A stretch of DNA of 64,000 nucleotides from Planktothrix sp. FACHB-1365 (GTDB lineage Bacteria > Cyanobacteriota > Cyanobacteriia > Cyanobacteriales > Microcoleaceae). The notes beneath the pieces are model-generated. The model was not told the origin of the DNA and did not search any database. It saw only the letters and a list, made by a program, of their open reading frames with translations. The stretch covers positions 307,483 to 371,482 of the forward strand of contig NZ_JACJSC010000002.1 in NCBI RefSeq assembly GCF_014697575.1, read 5' to 3'. Both the position numbers and the translations under genes were made by a program. This document shows, piece by piece, positions 48,395 to 57,804 of the stretch (positions are counted from its first letter, which is position 1; each line of letters begins with the position of its first letter).

Positions 48395-48742
48395 TTATCT
48401 TTTTTCATTATACTCATCCATCTCTGAAACCGGACGTAGAAGGACATCAGTTTTAGTTTTAACCTCTTTTTTCCTCATACTTTCTTTTGTTGAATAATCA
48501 TAATTATTTTGAAAATCATCACAATAAAACTCCAAGTTTTCACCCCCGCCTTTTCCCAATACTATTTCCGCATCTTCCCTGACAAATGCCCTTTCTTGTT
48601 GAATCTTTAATACCATTTTTGCTACCTCTTCATTAATACTATTCGTTAACGTTTCCTTTCCATTTTTTTTCTTAGGTTTTTTTACCTCTCTATTTTCAAT
48701 AGAATTAATTACATCTGATTTTTGGTTTTTTGGTTTTTTCAT
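48395..48742 (-). CDS. Basic/charged hypothetical protein
   Basis: 115 aa. Lysine-rich N-terminus (REVKKPKKKNGKET) and charged helical body, compatible with nucleic acid binding or disorder. Nine bp after the 697-aa gene, so probably the last gene of that unit. Not recognised. Confidence 0.6.
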   Translation of the reverse strand: MKKPKNQKSDVINSIENREVKKPKKKNGKETLTNSINEEVAKMVLKIQQERAFVREDAEIVLGKGGGENLEFYCDDFQNNYDYSTKESMRKKEVKTKTDVLLRPVSEMDEYNEKR

Positions 48743-48751
48743 TATTTTTCC

Positions 48752-50845
48752 CTATCTGTTTTTATTGAATAGCCACCAATAGTTACCGCCTTGTGCGGAT
48801 GTAATTAACTTTTTATAAGTAACAGCTATTTTACTGTTATTCATAAATTTATCTAATAAAGAGCGGGTTTTTTCAGGATCATCTAAATCCAGTAATTTTA
48901 ATAATTTCTCATCGGTGGGTTTCTTTGGTTGAAACCCTACCGCCTGACCTAAAGATGGGTCAACAGGAATCTCGACGATTTCTACATTATCTCTTACAGG
49001 AATCGTAAAAAATCCTAGAATTGCTTGAATAGCAAAATTAACTTTAGTTACTAAATTAAGTATTTGTACAACAATCCAATTTAAGCGAATTAATAAATTT
49101 AACAATGCAGATAAATCGCTATCTTGACTCATTGTTAACTCCATTAACTTATTAAAATAGGATGTTGCATCAGTAGGCTTATAAGTTAATGGTTGCTCTC
49201 CTGGTTTCATAAGGTTTGAATCTTTGAGCTTAACTTTTATATTCCCAGGAGTTCTATAAGCCAAGGTTCTGAATAATAAATTAATTAACTCGTTATATGT
49301 TAAAGCTTCTGTATCTCCATTTCCACCAGGGACGTATAACGAGTTAGGTATTTTTAACCCTTCGTTATAAAAATCATCACCACCTAGCATGACGTAAATT
49401 CTTTTAGTTATATCGCAACAATCGTTAGTCATTGGTAATAATCCTTTAGGTTTCTGTTTATATGGTAGCCCAGTACCGCTATTAGTGGAACCATTAATAG
49501 GTATAAAGCGAAACTCGATCGTACGTTGTCTTATGCCTATAAACAAGCTAGGGTCAGCACCATTATTCTTTATAACGGGAAGAGTAAAAGAAATCCCACT
49601 CGCACCATCTGTTGCTGTTATCATTCCGTAATGTGGATCGGGAGCTATAAATATAGTATGTTTGTTCTGCTCTGTAAATTGAGTAAATATTTGTTGGCTA
49701 CTTATTGGATTTTCATGAGTAGATAGTTTTTTTGTTTTATATTCAACTGTTCCAAATAAGTATATGTATTGAAAATACTCAGGTGTGTTGTAATCTATCC
49801 AGATGTCTTCTCGTAAAATTACATTATAAGTATAAAAATTAGTTTCTTCTATTAGATAGAAATCACCAAAGATTACTCGATCATAAGGGAAGTAAGTGTG
49901 ATCCCATGACTCATTAGCAGGGATCGGATCATTTTGATAATCATGGTCATAAAAATATGTGTAATAAGTTGGTTGTGACGTAAAGGATATTTTTTCTTTG
50001 ACCATGACTCGCACCCCACTCGCACCATCTATCTTGGTTACAGTGCGAGTGCTGGTGACAGTCGCACCGGGAGTGTTTAAGGGGTCTTCCCCTGGTTGCG
50101 GTGTAGGTGCTGGTGTAGGTTCCGGTGTGGGTTCCGGTGTAGGTTCGGGTTCTCTACAATCATCTGCTTCCCTGGTATCTTGGTTGATGATTTTCCCCCC
50201 CATACGCCAGGTGACGGTTATAGAGCAACCGTCTCTCGTTTGCTCACAAGTTAAAGCACCGAAACCTAAATCAATGATGGTATCAGACGGATCTCTTAAA
50301 CTTACCGTTGCACTTAAGCCCGGTACACCTAACGATAGATCACCTTTAACCGACAAGCTTACGCCAGCCCCACCCGCTCTCAAACCGAAGTCTAAATCAC
50401 CCCTTGCATTAATCCCCACACCAGGCATTACCCTGCCCGCTACACGTTCCCCCACCTTACCCGCAGTTTTAGCGACTTTACCAGCAGCGTCTCTAGCATT
50501 GGAACTCGCTACCCTTGCTCTGTTCCCTAGCGTTTGGTGCTTGCTTCCCGGTACTTCTGTAGACTGTACATCTACATGATTCCTCATCGGGTTTCCGTAG
50601 TTTCCACTCCCGTCCATTCGTTTAGCTTGTGTAGCATCATTAGGCGGTCTATAAGTTGAATTCGTGCCGCCACCACTGGATTTACCAGTGCGTGTGCTTG
50701 CGGGTGTATTACCGGGCTTGTTAGGGGCGGTCAGTTCCCCCCCTTTAAATCTTGGTCGCAAATCTACCGTCCCACGAGTCATAGGGTCTGCAAATTCTAC
50801 TCGTGGTCTATTACTGATTTCTACATCTGTTTGGTAGGTTGTCAT
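48752..50845 (-). CDS. Large multidomain protein of unknown function (possible structural/adhesin-like)
   Basis: 697 aa. Residues ~1-110 are low complexity (Gly/Ser/Thr/Pro/Asn); ~145-215 are beta-rich with glycine repeats; ~234-251 are a PEPT repeat linker; ~260-450 are beta-strands with two IDGASG-like turns; ~460-650 form another domain containing MLGGDDFYNEGLKIPNSLYV and a hydrophobic helix (LNWIVVQILNLVTKV). No catalytic motif. Linker-separated beta domains suggest a surface or virion protein, as inference only. Confidence 0.6.
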   Translation of the reverse strand: MTTYQTDVEISNRPRVEFADPMTRGTVDLRPRFKGGELTAPNKPGNTPASTRTGKSSGGGTNSTYRPPNDATQAKRMDGSGNYGNPMRNHVDVQSTEVPGSKHQTLGNRARVASSNARDAAGKVAKTAGKVGERVAGRVMPGVGINARGDLDFGLRAGGAGVSLSVKGDLSLGVPGLSATVSLRDPSDTIIDLGFGALTCEQTRDGCSITVTWRMGGKIINQDTREADDCREPEPTPEPTPEPTPAPTPQPGEDPLNTPGATVTSTRTVTKIDGASGVRVMVKEKISFTSQPTYYTYFYDHDYQNDPIPANESWDHTYFPYDRVIFGDFYLIEETNFYTYNVILREDIWIDYNTPEYFQYIYLFGTVEYKTKKLSTHENPISSQQIFTQFTEQNKHTIFIAPDPHYGMITATDGASGISFTLPVIKNNGADPSLFIGIRQRTIEFRFIPINGSTNSGTGLPYKQKPKGLLPMTNDCCDITKRIYVMLGGDDFYNEGLKIPNSLYVPGGNGDTEALTYNELINLLFRTLAYRTPGNIKVKLKDSNLMKPGEQPLTYKPTDATSYFNKLMELTMSQDSDLSALLNLLIRLNWIVVQILNLVTKVNFAIQAILGFFTIPVRDNVEIVEIPVDPSLGQAVGFQPKKPTDEKLLKLLDLDDPEKTRSLLDKFMNNSKIAVTYKKLITSAQGGNYWWLFNKNR

Positions 50846-50882
50846 TTTTGCGGTTTCCTTTGACTTAGGTTATGTTTTTCAG

Positions 50883-50910
50883 TTTCAGCCGCCGAGTTCT
50901 GCGGCTGAAA
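50883..50910. terminator. Element hairpin, copy 2
   Basis: TTTCAGCCGC / GCGGCTGAAA, 10-bp stem with 8-base loop, beginning 1 bp after the TGA of the 324-aa minus-strand gene. Its extended flanks (~50870-50930) are nearly the reverse complement of copy 3. Confidence 0.75.
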
Positions 50911-50911
50911 A

Positions 50912-51886
50912 TCAGAAAGGTAGACTCAATTCTTCAATAGAAACTTGTCCAGCATCACTAGATGTTTTTACCCATAGTGGTAAGCCTAGAACATAACGAT
51001 TATCAGGATAATTAATTTCACTGCCATCTATATTTAATGATTTATTTTCATAGACAAGCGTAGACCCTGGTTTTAATATAAGTTTAGTTGAAAATAAATT
51101 ATTAACTCCAAAATGATAATAAATGTCTACCAAAGAATTATTGCATAAATAAAAAGAGTATCTTTTCTTATTGGTATCTAAAACTTTAACTGGTGTTGTC
51201 ATAATCGTTAATATTTGACTTTTAGTTTCTATTAATTCAATTAATTTTTTTTCATAAGTAACACTCCCAGAGTAACCGCCTTTGATCGTAATAATGTCAT
51301 TACCTTGTAAAGCAGGTATAACCTGTAATTTTAATTCTTGTTTGATGTCTCCAAAAAACACCACACTATCTTTAGTTATATAAGGCATTAAATTCCTCGC
51401 TCCCGGCAAGTGATTATTATAAATTAAATCAGATATCGGATAATTCAATGCGATATCATAATCAATATCATTACTATATCTACTAATGCCATTAATTAAA
51501 GCGTAATCATTATCATAATGCTCTAAAATCCTAAATTCAAAAGCGTAATCATTTTTATTATTATATTTATTTTTAAACTCAATAGTTTTTGCTTGTTTAG
51601 TCAGTTCTGTATCTTGAAGATTATCAAGCCTGGGAATGGCGGAACTCGGAACCGGAACCCTAGATGGAATCAAATAATCAAGAGCTAAATACTCACATTT
51701 TAATTCAAACATAGCGGTGCTTATCTCTGCATCAATCGGTAAATGTTTTAAGGCAATCTCTCTCCAGCTAAGGATTGATATCTCGTTGTATTCATAATAA
51801 ATATCTTTAATCCATTGACTTAATTTGGTTGTATTAGCATTAATCAATGTTCTTTTTGTCTCTCCAGTAAAGGGTACTTGATACAT
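50912..51886 (-). CDS. Hypothetical protein, 324 aa
   Basis: Mixed alpha/beta, Tyr/Asn/Ile rich, no membrane segment or known motif (e.g. LAKRYSNDIDYDIALNYPISD-like patches). It starts 1 bp before the end of the preceding gene, so the two minus-strand genes are co-translated. Likely partner of the 312-aa gene. Not recognised. Confidence 0.6.
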   Translation of the reverse strand: MYQVPFTGETKRTLINANTTKLSQWIKDIYYEYNEISILSWREIALKHLPIDAEISTAMFELKCEYLALDYLIPSRVPVPSSAIPRLDNLQDTELTKQAKTIEFKNKYNNKNDYAFEFRILEHYDNDYALINGISRYSNDIDYDIALNYPISDLIYNNHLPGARNLMPYITKDSVVFFGDIKQELKLQVIPALQGNDIITIKGGYSGSVTYEKKLIELIETKSQILTIMTTPVKVLDTNKKRYSFYLCNNSLVDIYYHFGVNNLFSTKLILKPGSTLVYENKSLNIDGSEINYPDNRYVLGLPLWVKTSSDAGQVSIEELSLPF

Positions 51887-51887
51887 A

Positions 51888-52826
51888 TTAAAATTCTCCT
51901 GTTAGCGTAAATGTCCCACCGCTATAAATGTCTGTATTAGCTGTATAGCTTTCTATGATTGCAGTATCGTACATCCCAGAGGATTGATTAATAGCAACAA
52001 ATCTACCGCTATGACGCGAAAAATCAGGATTAACTATTACTTGATTATTGGCAACATGAGCATAAGAAGCGTTGCGAGTTATATTACCTACAAAAGTATC
52101 GCTTAACCCATTTAATTCTAAATTAATAACGTCATTTGCGACATCGAATAGTGCTTCACCTATATTGATTGGATCAAACAATTGCAATGCGATATCACCG
52201 TAATTGGTGGGATTAGTAATAGATACATTAAATGTAATAGGTTTACCAGGATAGAAAGTAAATATATCAAAAAGTTTGTATCCTGTAATACCACTATCGC
52301 TATTCTTTAGCTTGTTTAAATTAATTAAGTATTGGGTTGCATCTGTGTCAAAATCATTAATATTTCTTTCGATATAATTGTTTCCTGTACCAATCATCAA
52401 GCGTACCTTTACCGGAATCATTAGCTCCTCCTCTATATTTTCTGAATAAATGTAAAAATTAATATCTTTATCCCATTTTAAAGCAACGAAGAATTCACAC
52501 GGCAGATTCGTTGCTTTAATTGTTACCCCTAACTTATCTAAATCATTATCAATTAATTGATCTCCTTCTTTTAATTCTTTTTGAGATATCAAGCAAAGTT
52601 GAGTTTCGTTTTTTGTCCAATAAATATAAGCACTCCCTGAGATGATATCTATTGCTATTTTTCGTTTAATGGATTCTGTACATTCCCCAATAATTTTAAT
52701 AAATTCATTGTTTTTCAGTGAAACAGAAAATGACGTACAGAATCCATAGGAAGTGTTTGCTGATTCAGTGGAACCAACAACATTTACAGAACTTAAACCT
52801 ACATAGGTTGATGGAATAATAGGCAT
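51888..52826 (-). CDS. Hypothetical beta-rich protein, 312 aa
   Basis: Strongly beta-strand rich with many Asn/Asp/Thr (ITNPTNYGDIALQLFD, NLELNGLSDTFVGNIT), no cysteine pairs or membrane segments, and a predicted beta-sandwich character; typical of structural or appendage proteins, by inference. Divergent from the 363-aa gene across a 49-bp intergenic region that must hold both promoters. Confidence 0.6.
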   Translation of the reverse strand: MPIIPSTYVGLSSVNVVGSTESANTSYGFCTSFSVSLKNNEFIKIIGECTESIKRKIAIDIISGSAYIYWTKNETQLCLISQKELKEGDQLIDNDLDKLGVTIKATNLPCEFFVALKWDKDINFYIYSENIEEELMIPVKVRLMIGTGNNYIERNINDFDTDATQYLINLNKLKNSDSGITGYKLFDIFTFYPGKPITFNVSITNPTNYGDIALQLFDPINIGEALFDVANDVINLELNGLSDTFVGNITRNASYAHVANNQVIVNPDFSRHSGRFVAINQSSGMYDTAIIESYTANTDIYSGGTFTLTGEF

Positions 52827-52875
52827 GATTCCATGTTTTTTGTTAATATAGATATAATATCATTTAAAGAAAGAT

Positions 52876-53967
52876 ATGGCTGAAAAACCTACAAAATTAG
52901 ATTCAAAAGATGTAACTCAAATCAGAGAAGAAACCTTACCATCAGCTATCAGTGAATCTGGAAAAGAGCCTGATGTAAATTTCTTCTCTAAGGTTAGTTC
53001 TTGGTTTCACAATATGGCGAAAGCTGTAGCTAACTCTGAATCATGGTTAGCAAAAATTTTCAAGGGTGTTACTCTCTATGGTGCTATCGTTGCTGGGACG
53101 GTTGCAGGGGCTAAAGTAGGGGGAGCAATAGGTTCTGCAATAAGCGGTGGGTTGTTAGGATTACCCGGTGTAATTGTTGGCGGTATAGCGGGTGGGTTGA
53201 TGGGTGTTGCTGCTTGGGCTATAGCTGGAGTGGTAATGCAAGGAGAAGACCCCATAACTCTTGTTAGACAAAGTGTAGACATAGCTACAAAAGTAGGTGG
53301 GGCTGGATTATCATTGTGGGCTGCATCAACGATCGCAAATGTAGCGGGGACAAGTATTCCGCAGCTTGTACAGGGATTGTTAAATTTTGGAGACATAATT
53401 TACGAATTTAATTTTGACATTCCAAATAGTGAAATTTGGAAGCAAATTAATTCGATTATAGACGGATTGTATGGTCAAGCGGGTCAGTTTTTAGGCAGTT
53501 CCTTTATGCGTTTTATTATTACAGGAACCTTAGCACCGCCAAAAATACAAATTGATATTAGAGGGATTGCACTTGCATATTGTGAATATGCAGAAGAAAA
53601 ACGCAAGCAGTTACTCGATGGGATTAGTAATTTTGCGTGGGTGGGGTTAAATGCAGCGAAACGAATTGGATTCTTATTTGCGTTCTTACAGGGACGTGAT
53701 GCGATTAAATTAGCAGTACAATCAATACCCAATATTAAAGAGACAATGCCGGACTTCTATGAACTCGTTCACGGGTGGGGAGATGAAGAAAATCCCAATA
53801 CCCCAGAGAGTGAGATTAAAGACTGGAGAATTAGTACATGGGTAGAAAAGAAAGTTGATTCTATCGGAGATCCTCGCATTAAGTCTTTTGTTGAAGGTTT
53901 TCTGGATGGTGCTCGTGATGTAATTGAGGATGATATAATGGACTATTTTGAATTCAGATATGCTTAG
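52876..53967 (+). CDS. Glycine-zipper membrane-associated protein
   Basis: 363 aa. A glycine-zipper tract at residues ~72-125 (VAGTVAGAKVGGAIGSAISG, LPGVIVGGIAGGLMG) is followed by further hydrophobic helices and an acidic C-terminal tail. Glycine zippers pack membrane helices, and are found in pore proteins and phage/secretion components. It is the only plus-strand gene in this cassette. Confidence 0.6.
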   Translation: MAEKPTKLDSKDVTQIREETLPSAISESGKEPDVNFFSKVSSWFHNMAKAVANSESWLAKIFKGVTLYGAIVAGTVAGAKVGGAIGSAISGGLLGLPGVIVGGIAGGLMGVAAWAIAGVVMQGEDPITLVRQSVDIATKVGGAGLSLWAASTIANVAGTSIPQLVQGLLNFGDIIYEFNFDIPNSEIWKQINSIIDGLYGQAGQFLGSSFMRFIITGTLAPPKIQIDIRGIALAYCEYAEEKRKQLLDGISNFAWVGLNAAKRIGFLFAFLQGRDAIKLAVQSIPNIKETMPDFYELVHGWGDEENPNTPESEIKDWRISTWVEKKVDSIGDPRIKSFVEGFLDGARDVIEDDIMDYFEFRYA

Positions 53968-53980
53968 TCTACCTTTCTGA

Positions 53981-54010
53981 TTTTCAGCCGCAGAACTCGG
54001 CGGCTGAAAA
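53981..54010. terminator. Element hairpin, copy 3
   Basis: TTTTCAGCCGC / GCGGCTGAAAA, 11-bp stem with 8-base loop, 13 bp after the 363-aa gene stop. Sits between convergent genes. Confidence 0.75.
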
Positions 54011-54031
54011 CTGGAAAACATAAAAGAAAAG

Positions 54032-54060
54032 CCCTCTTTCTAACTCGCCTAGAAAGAGGG
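54032..54060 (-). terminator. Intrinsic terminator of the 54.1-57.5 kb minus-strand cluster
   Basis: CCCTCTTTCTA / TAGAAAGAGGG, perfect 11-bp stem with 7-base loop. On the minus strand it is followed by CTTTTCTTTT. It lies 41 bp beyond the 54101 stop codon. Confidence 0.8.
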
Positions 54061-54100
54061 GAAAACGAGAATAAAGTATAGAACTATCACTCCAACACAT

Positions 54101-54604
54101 CTATATTAAATACTGTTTAGATGCTGTTGTCAAGCTATTACCATTGGTTACAGTGATAGGATAATCAGTCAATCCAGCATTAATCACCAGTTGTTGCGTC
54201 ATGTTCATCTCTGAAACATTGGCAATATCAAAATCACAACACATTAAACTCCCTGGATTTTTAGCGATATTTAATTCATGTTTCTGCTGAAACATCAAAA
54301 CATGAAAAAAAGCGTCAACAATATTTGTTCTATTAAAAGGATATTGACCAACACCATCGGTAAAATCATAATTAAAATAATTTTTAATTGTTATGATTCC
54401 ATTAACGATGCTTGCTTGAAGTTCTTTTAATTGTACCTCTGTAGTTTCATTATTCAAATCTTCTGTAATTGTGATTATTGTTTCACTGGTTGAATTTAAT
54501 GTTGAGTCTTTTTGAATTTCTAATATCTTACGAGCCAATGATAACAATAAACTTTCTAAGGTTGTATCGTTAAATTGTGGATATTGCTGTGGTGTTATGT
54601 TCAT
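54101..54604 (-). CDS. Hypothetical protein, 167 aa
   Basis: Soluble, helical N-terminal half with acidic coiled-coil-like runs (NETTEVQLKELQASIVNG), Asn/Thr-rich beta C-terminal half. Last gene of the cluster; preceded by a 53-aa membrane peptide gene 4 bp upstream. Not recognised. Confidence 0.6.
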   Translation of the reverse strand: MNITPQQYPQFNDTTLESLLLSLARKILEIQKDSTLNSTSETIITITEDLNNETTEVQLKELQASIVNGIITIKNYFNYDFTDGVGQYPFNRTNIVDAFFHVLMFQQKHELNIAKNPGSLMCCDFDIANVSEMNMTQQLVINAGLTDYPITVTNGNSLTTASKQYLI

Positions 54605-54608
54605 TAGT

Positions 54609-54770
54609 TTAATAGGATAATAGAATTGTAAGGATTTTCCAGAGAGAAAAAAGATTTATTGTTGATATTATCAAAATACTCATTAACACAGGAATCAGCA
54701 GTTGTTCTACTGCTGTCAATTGTTCCCATTCAATCTTTTTGTTTGTGTTTATTGGTTTCTTTGGTTTCAT
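54609..54770 (-). CDS. Small single-pass membrane protein (53 aa)
   Basis: Short Lys/Asn-rich cytoplasmic start (MKPKKPINTNKK), then a hydrophobic helix (LIPVLMSILIISTINLF) and basic/aromatic tail. ATG 54770 to TAA 54609 fills the gap between two larger genes, with only 4 bp to the next start. No clear ribosome-binding site. Confidence 0.5.
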   Translation of the reverse strand: MKPKKPINTNKKIEWEQLTAVEQLLIPVLMSILIISTINLFSLWKILTILLSY

Positions 54771-54811
54771 GGTACAACCCGTTAAATAATTTAAAAGATT
54801 ATATCATTACT

Positions 54812-55243
54812 TTAATCCAAGAGATAAGCGATATTTAAGCTCCAGTCCAGTGTGTTTGGATGTATAGCATCCCATTGAATATTTCCGTTTGGGGTTTTTG
54901 GTATAGGGTATTTTTGCCAGACTCTTCTAACTGAAATATTCCTTAAAATTGTTTTACCAACTAATGAAGGATAGATAGGGAATTCTAAAAAGGTTGGCAA
55001 TTCTGAAGGATAAATTTTTTGAGCTTTCCCATACCAAGTGTTATTGGATAGGTCGGTGTAAACACTTCTAATCAATCCGTAGCTATGCCATCCTTTTCTA
55101 TTATTCCAATCATCCCAATTTGTGTTAAAAGTTAAATCGAATAAAACAGCACTGGTACAACTATTTTGATAAATTTTCCATTCATCAGTAATTGAACCAG
55201 ATACCGTTAATTCTTGCCAATCACCTATTGAATTGGTGTACAT
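54812..55243 (-). CDS. Hypothetical Trp/Tyr-rich protein, 143 aa
   Basis: Beta-rich and aromatic (WNNRKGWHSYGLIRSVYT, VRRVWQKYPIPK). Its ATG overlaps the end of the 88-aa gene by 19 bp, indicating one operon. Not recognised. Confidence 0.6.
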   Translation of the reverse strand: MYTNSIGDWQELTVSGSITDEWKIYQNSCTSAVLFDLTFNTNWDDWNNRKGWHSYGLIRSVYTDLSNNTWYGKAQKIYPSELPTFLEFPIYPSLVGKTILRNISVRRVWQKYPIPKTPNGNIQWDAIHPNTLDWSLNIAYLLD

Positions 55244-55491
55244 AACAAGTTGATATTTTCTATTTTTGATTCAACACTACTTAGAAAATTGTCCATGTCA
55301 TCTTGACAGGGTTCAACAATATCAAGGAATGTTTGAACATCAATCTCAAAGTTAAGAAGTTTAACAGTAGCCTTCTCGATAATCCTTGCTCTAATAAAAG
55401 CTTGCTCTATTAAATCTTCTGGCTGATCTAAATCTACATCTATCAGGAAAATATCAGCTATCTCCTGATAGGTTTCAGTATTTCCAATCAT
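55225..55491 (-). CDS. Hypothetical acidic helical protein, 88 aa
   Basis: Acidic, helix-forming (DLDQPEDLIEQAFIRARIIEK). Starts 3 bp after the 219-aa gene ends. Not recognised. Confidence 0.6.
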   Translation of the reverse strand: MIGNTETYQEIADIFLIDVDLDQPEDLIEQAFIRARIIEKATVKLLNFEIDVQTFLDIVEPCQDDMDNFLSSVESKIENINLLCTPIQ

Positions 55492-55494
55492 AAA

Positions 55495-56154
55495 TTAACT
55501 AAAGGCAAAAGCACCAGTAACAGTTGCACCAGTACCAGATGCAGCTTTGCCTAGTTTCCAAATCTCAGGTTTAAAACCTACTGAAGCTTTTAACGTACCT
55601 AAGTCTGTCCCACGAACTTTAGTTTCAATAGATGAGCGACTATCGTTGTAGTCAATCTCAGCAACCGTTGTTTCTGTTGCACCTGATTTTTTATCTGTTA
55701 CAGTCGCTACTGAGGTAGTTCTCCCAAAAGGAATACTACCGGATCGAGTATTTTTTGCTTTGTAAGTTCTACTTGTTCTGCTGGATGTTTTGCTGGTAGG
55801 TGTACCCGCTTTTTGAGATAACGTTACCCGACACAATGCAGGACGCACAAGGTTTGCGTCTTCTGTTTTACCAGTTGAGTCAAGCAGTAAACCGAAGGCA
55901 GAAGTTTCGGTGTTAGTATCAAATAATTTAGCAATTTTAAGAGCCTGAACAGTAGCAGTTACTATGCGATAACTATTCGCGATGGTAGCATCGGTAGACT
56001 GCCCAAATGGGATCACCGCAACATTTACTCGATTTAATTCTGTAGACGCAGGTTTCCGTGGGTGTTTGATTCTACTCGCTTTAGTTAAATACTGATTTGT
56101 AAAAAAAGCTTTTTCTGAATCACTCAATTTTTCAAAAAATTCTAATATTTTCAT
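55495..56154 (-). CDS. Hypothetical protein with two IPFG motifs, 219 aa
   Basis: N-terminal helices followed by a beta-rich body with two similar segments, VAVIPFGQSTDAT and SGSIPFGRTTSVAT, and a basic Ser/Thr-rich stretch between (TSKTSSRTSRTYKAKNTRS). First gene after the 401-aa gene; a palindromic operator-like site lies ~80 bp upstream of its ATG. Candidate major structural protein, as inference only. Confidence 0.6.
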   Translation of the reverse strand: MKILEFFEKLSDSEKAFFTNQYLTKASRIKHPRKPASTELNRVNVAVIPFGQSTDATIANSYRIVTATVQALKIAKLFDTNTETSAFGLLLDSTGKTEDANLVRPALCRVTLSQKAGTPTSKTSSRTSRTYKAKNTRSGSIPFGRTTSVATVTDKKSGATETTVAEIDYNDSRSSIETKVRGTDLGTLKASVGFKPEIWKLGKAASGTGATVTGAFAFS

Positions 56155-56231
56155 ACTTAAGTTAATTAGGTTGATTTGTTCACTCTTTTGTTATATCACT
56201 CTTTTTGGGTATACAGCGAAAAACGTATGGG

Positions 56232-56248
56232 AAACCTTAATAGAGTTT
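56232..56248. promoter_or_regulatory. Operator-like near-palindrome, copy A
   Basis: AAACCTTAATAGAGTTT, upstream of the 219-aa minus-strand gene. It differs from the site at 62348-62364 by one base in 17, and both have outer AAAC/GTTT arms. Confidence 0.55.
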
Positions 56249-56266
56249 CTGTGAGATACAGCACAG

Positions 56267-57472
56267 TTACTTGTATTTATTCAAATCAAATTGACTTGAA
56301 TCAAATAGGCTACCGTTAGATGATACTAGGATTATATTTCGACTCAAGCTTGACAAGCTTAGTACAGCATATTCAAAATAAACATCTCCTACAGGTCTAA
56401 TCCTTTCACCTTTCACCTGTTCCCCTAATACATTCTCGTTTAGAGGGATTGTAGGATAAGCGTTAACTACATCCTCTGATTCTGTTACTTTACAGAATTT
56501 TGGCTCATATTGAATTTGTGCGATATTACAGATTTTTTGATAAAGAGCTACCCCATTCTGTTTAGAGTAAAAATAACTGTAGCTCTCCATGCCATGTTTT
56601 TTATCTCTATAACTAACTGTAGTTTTACCCTTCTTAAATTTATAGAGTGTAGGTGTGCAGAATTCATTTTTTATCCTTACCGCCAACTGCTCAATATCTG
56701 ATAATGTTAAGTTTTGTTTATCTGGATCATCCCATTTCTCAGATAAGTTATTTAACCTAAAAGTTATTTTTGCATCAATTTGTCTGTATCCAAATTCAAC
56801 GTCTCCAATTTTCTCAAGAAAATATAAAACTACTTTAGGTTTACCTTTATTACTAATGTATTCACCGTAACCCGGCTTACTATTACTTGCTGTTGTGGTT
56901 ACTTTCATCAAATCAAGCAACTGCATCCTAACTTCTGATTCTGTACCTGTTACAAAAATAAAATCATTTTTTTGTTTTCTGTTTTTGTAGAATTTAATAA
57001 CTATATAATTTAATTGCTTATCATCATCTGTTTTTTTATTTTCTTCCTGTGATGGTTCTATCCATTCAAAACTAGGTCGCTCCTCTCTATCAACACCCCA
57101 AAACGACAATACATCATCTTCATTAATAATAAACCTGGGTTTATTGGTTATTGGATTGTATTTAAACTCAAAACTAAAATCTTCAAACCATGTTTCAAAA
57201 TCAATTGTGTAACCGAGTCTATTGCCTAGAATATCGTGCAAAGCTTTAATTAAACTAGCTTGCAAAATAATTTGTGATTCTGTACCACTAATTAAATAAG
57301 TTTTGCCTTTATCGAGTTTTTGGTTCGGTGATGTTTCAAATACTCGATAATTAGGTGCTTCACTAAACGCCCATCGCCGTTTTTTAGGATCACGAGATGA
57401 TTTTGTGACCTTGCGCCCCTCTTTAATGTTTTTTAGTAGCTCTTTCTCCCAATCTCCGGTGTTATCTGTCAT
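56267..57472 (-). CDS. Hypothetical protein with internal repeat, 401 aa
   Basis: Charged, mixed alpha/beta. Two similar segments, YLISGTESQIILQASLIKAL and FVTGTESEVRMQLLDLMK (~residues 55-75 and ~170-190), suggest two related domains. No catalytic or membrane motif. Divergent from the 92-aa gene, whose ATG is 28 bp away. Not recognised. Confidence 0.6.
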   Translation of the reverse strand: MTDNTGDWEKELLKNIKEGRKVTKSSRDPKKRRWAFSEAPNYRVFETSPNQKLDKGKTYLISGTESQIILQASLIKALHDILGNRLGYTIDFETWFEDFSFEFKYNPITNKPRFIINEDDVLSFWGVDREERPSFEWIEPSQEENKKTDDDKQLNYIVIKFYKNRKQKNDFIFVTGTESEVRMQLLDLMKVTTTASNSKPGYGEYISNKGKPKVVLYFLEKIGDVEFGYRQIDAKITFRLNNLSEKWDDPDKQNLTLSDIEQLAVRIKNEFCTPTLYKFKKGKTTVSYRDKKHGMESYSYFYSKQNGVALYQKICNIAQIQYEPKFCKVTESEDVVNAYPTIPLNENVLGEQVKGERIRPVGDVYFEYAVLSLSSLSRNIILVSSNGSLFDSSQFDLNKYK

Positions 57473-57499
57473 AATAATAACTGTCCCCGCATAAGTATA

Positions 57500-57778
57500 A
57501 TGAAGATTATGAATATAGATTATAACTTATTTTTCCTCTTTATTAGTAATATTATCGCGTTGTTTGTTGCGATATGGAAACTTTCACAATGGGAAGAAAG
57601 ATTGCAGCAACAAATCAATCTGAATAAAAAAGACATTAATCAAGGACTAGAATCATTAAGACATGAAATGAAGAAAAGGGATCATTATATAAGTATTCAA
57701 TTGAATACTTTAGTTAATTATATTGAAAAAACCACAAACTATAATCCCCCAAGTATGGACGATTTTGATATAAAATAA
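57500..57778 (+). CDS. Small membrane protein with coiled coil
   Basis: 92 aa. One N-terminal transmembrane helix (FFLFISNIIALFVAIWKL) then a charged coiled-coil (EERLQQQINLNKKDINQGLE). The pattern is like membrane-anchored accessory proteins in phages; exact role unknown. Divergent from the 401-aa gene. Confidence 0.55.
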   Translation: MKIMNIDYNLFFLFISNIIALFVAIWKLSQWEERLQQQINLNKKDINQGLESLRHEMKKRDHYISIQLNTLVNYIEKTTNYNPPSMDDFDIK

Positions 57779-57804
57779 TGGGTTATATATTTTGAGGCAA
57801 GTAT

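Noticed and set aside
49998..50579. Plus-strand 193-aa frame inside the 697-aa gene
   Set aside because: Antisense of the repetitive PEPT region; low-complexity Val/Gly/Ser translation with no start context.
53076..53396. Minus-strand 106-aa frame inside the glycine-zipper gene
   Set aside because: Antisense shadow; composition follows from the Gly/Ala-rich plus-strand gene.
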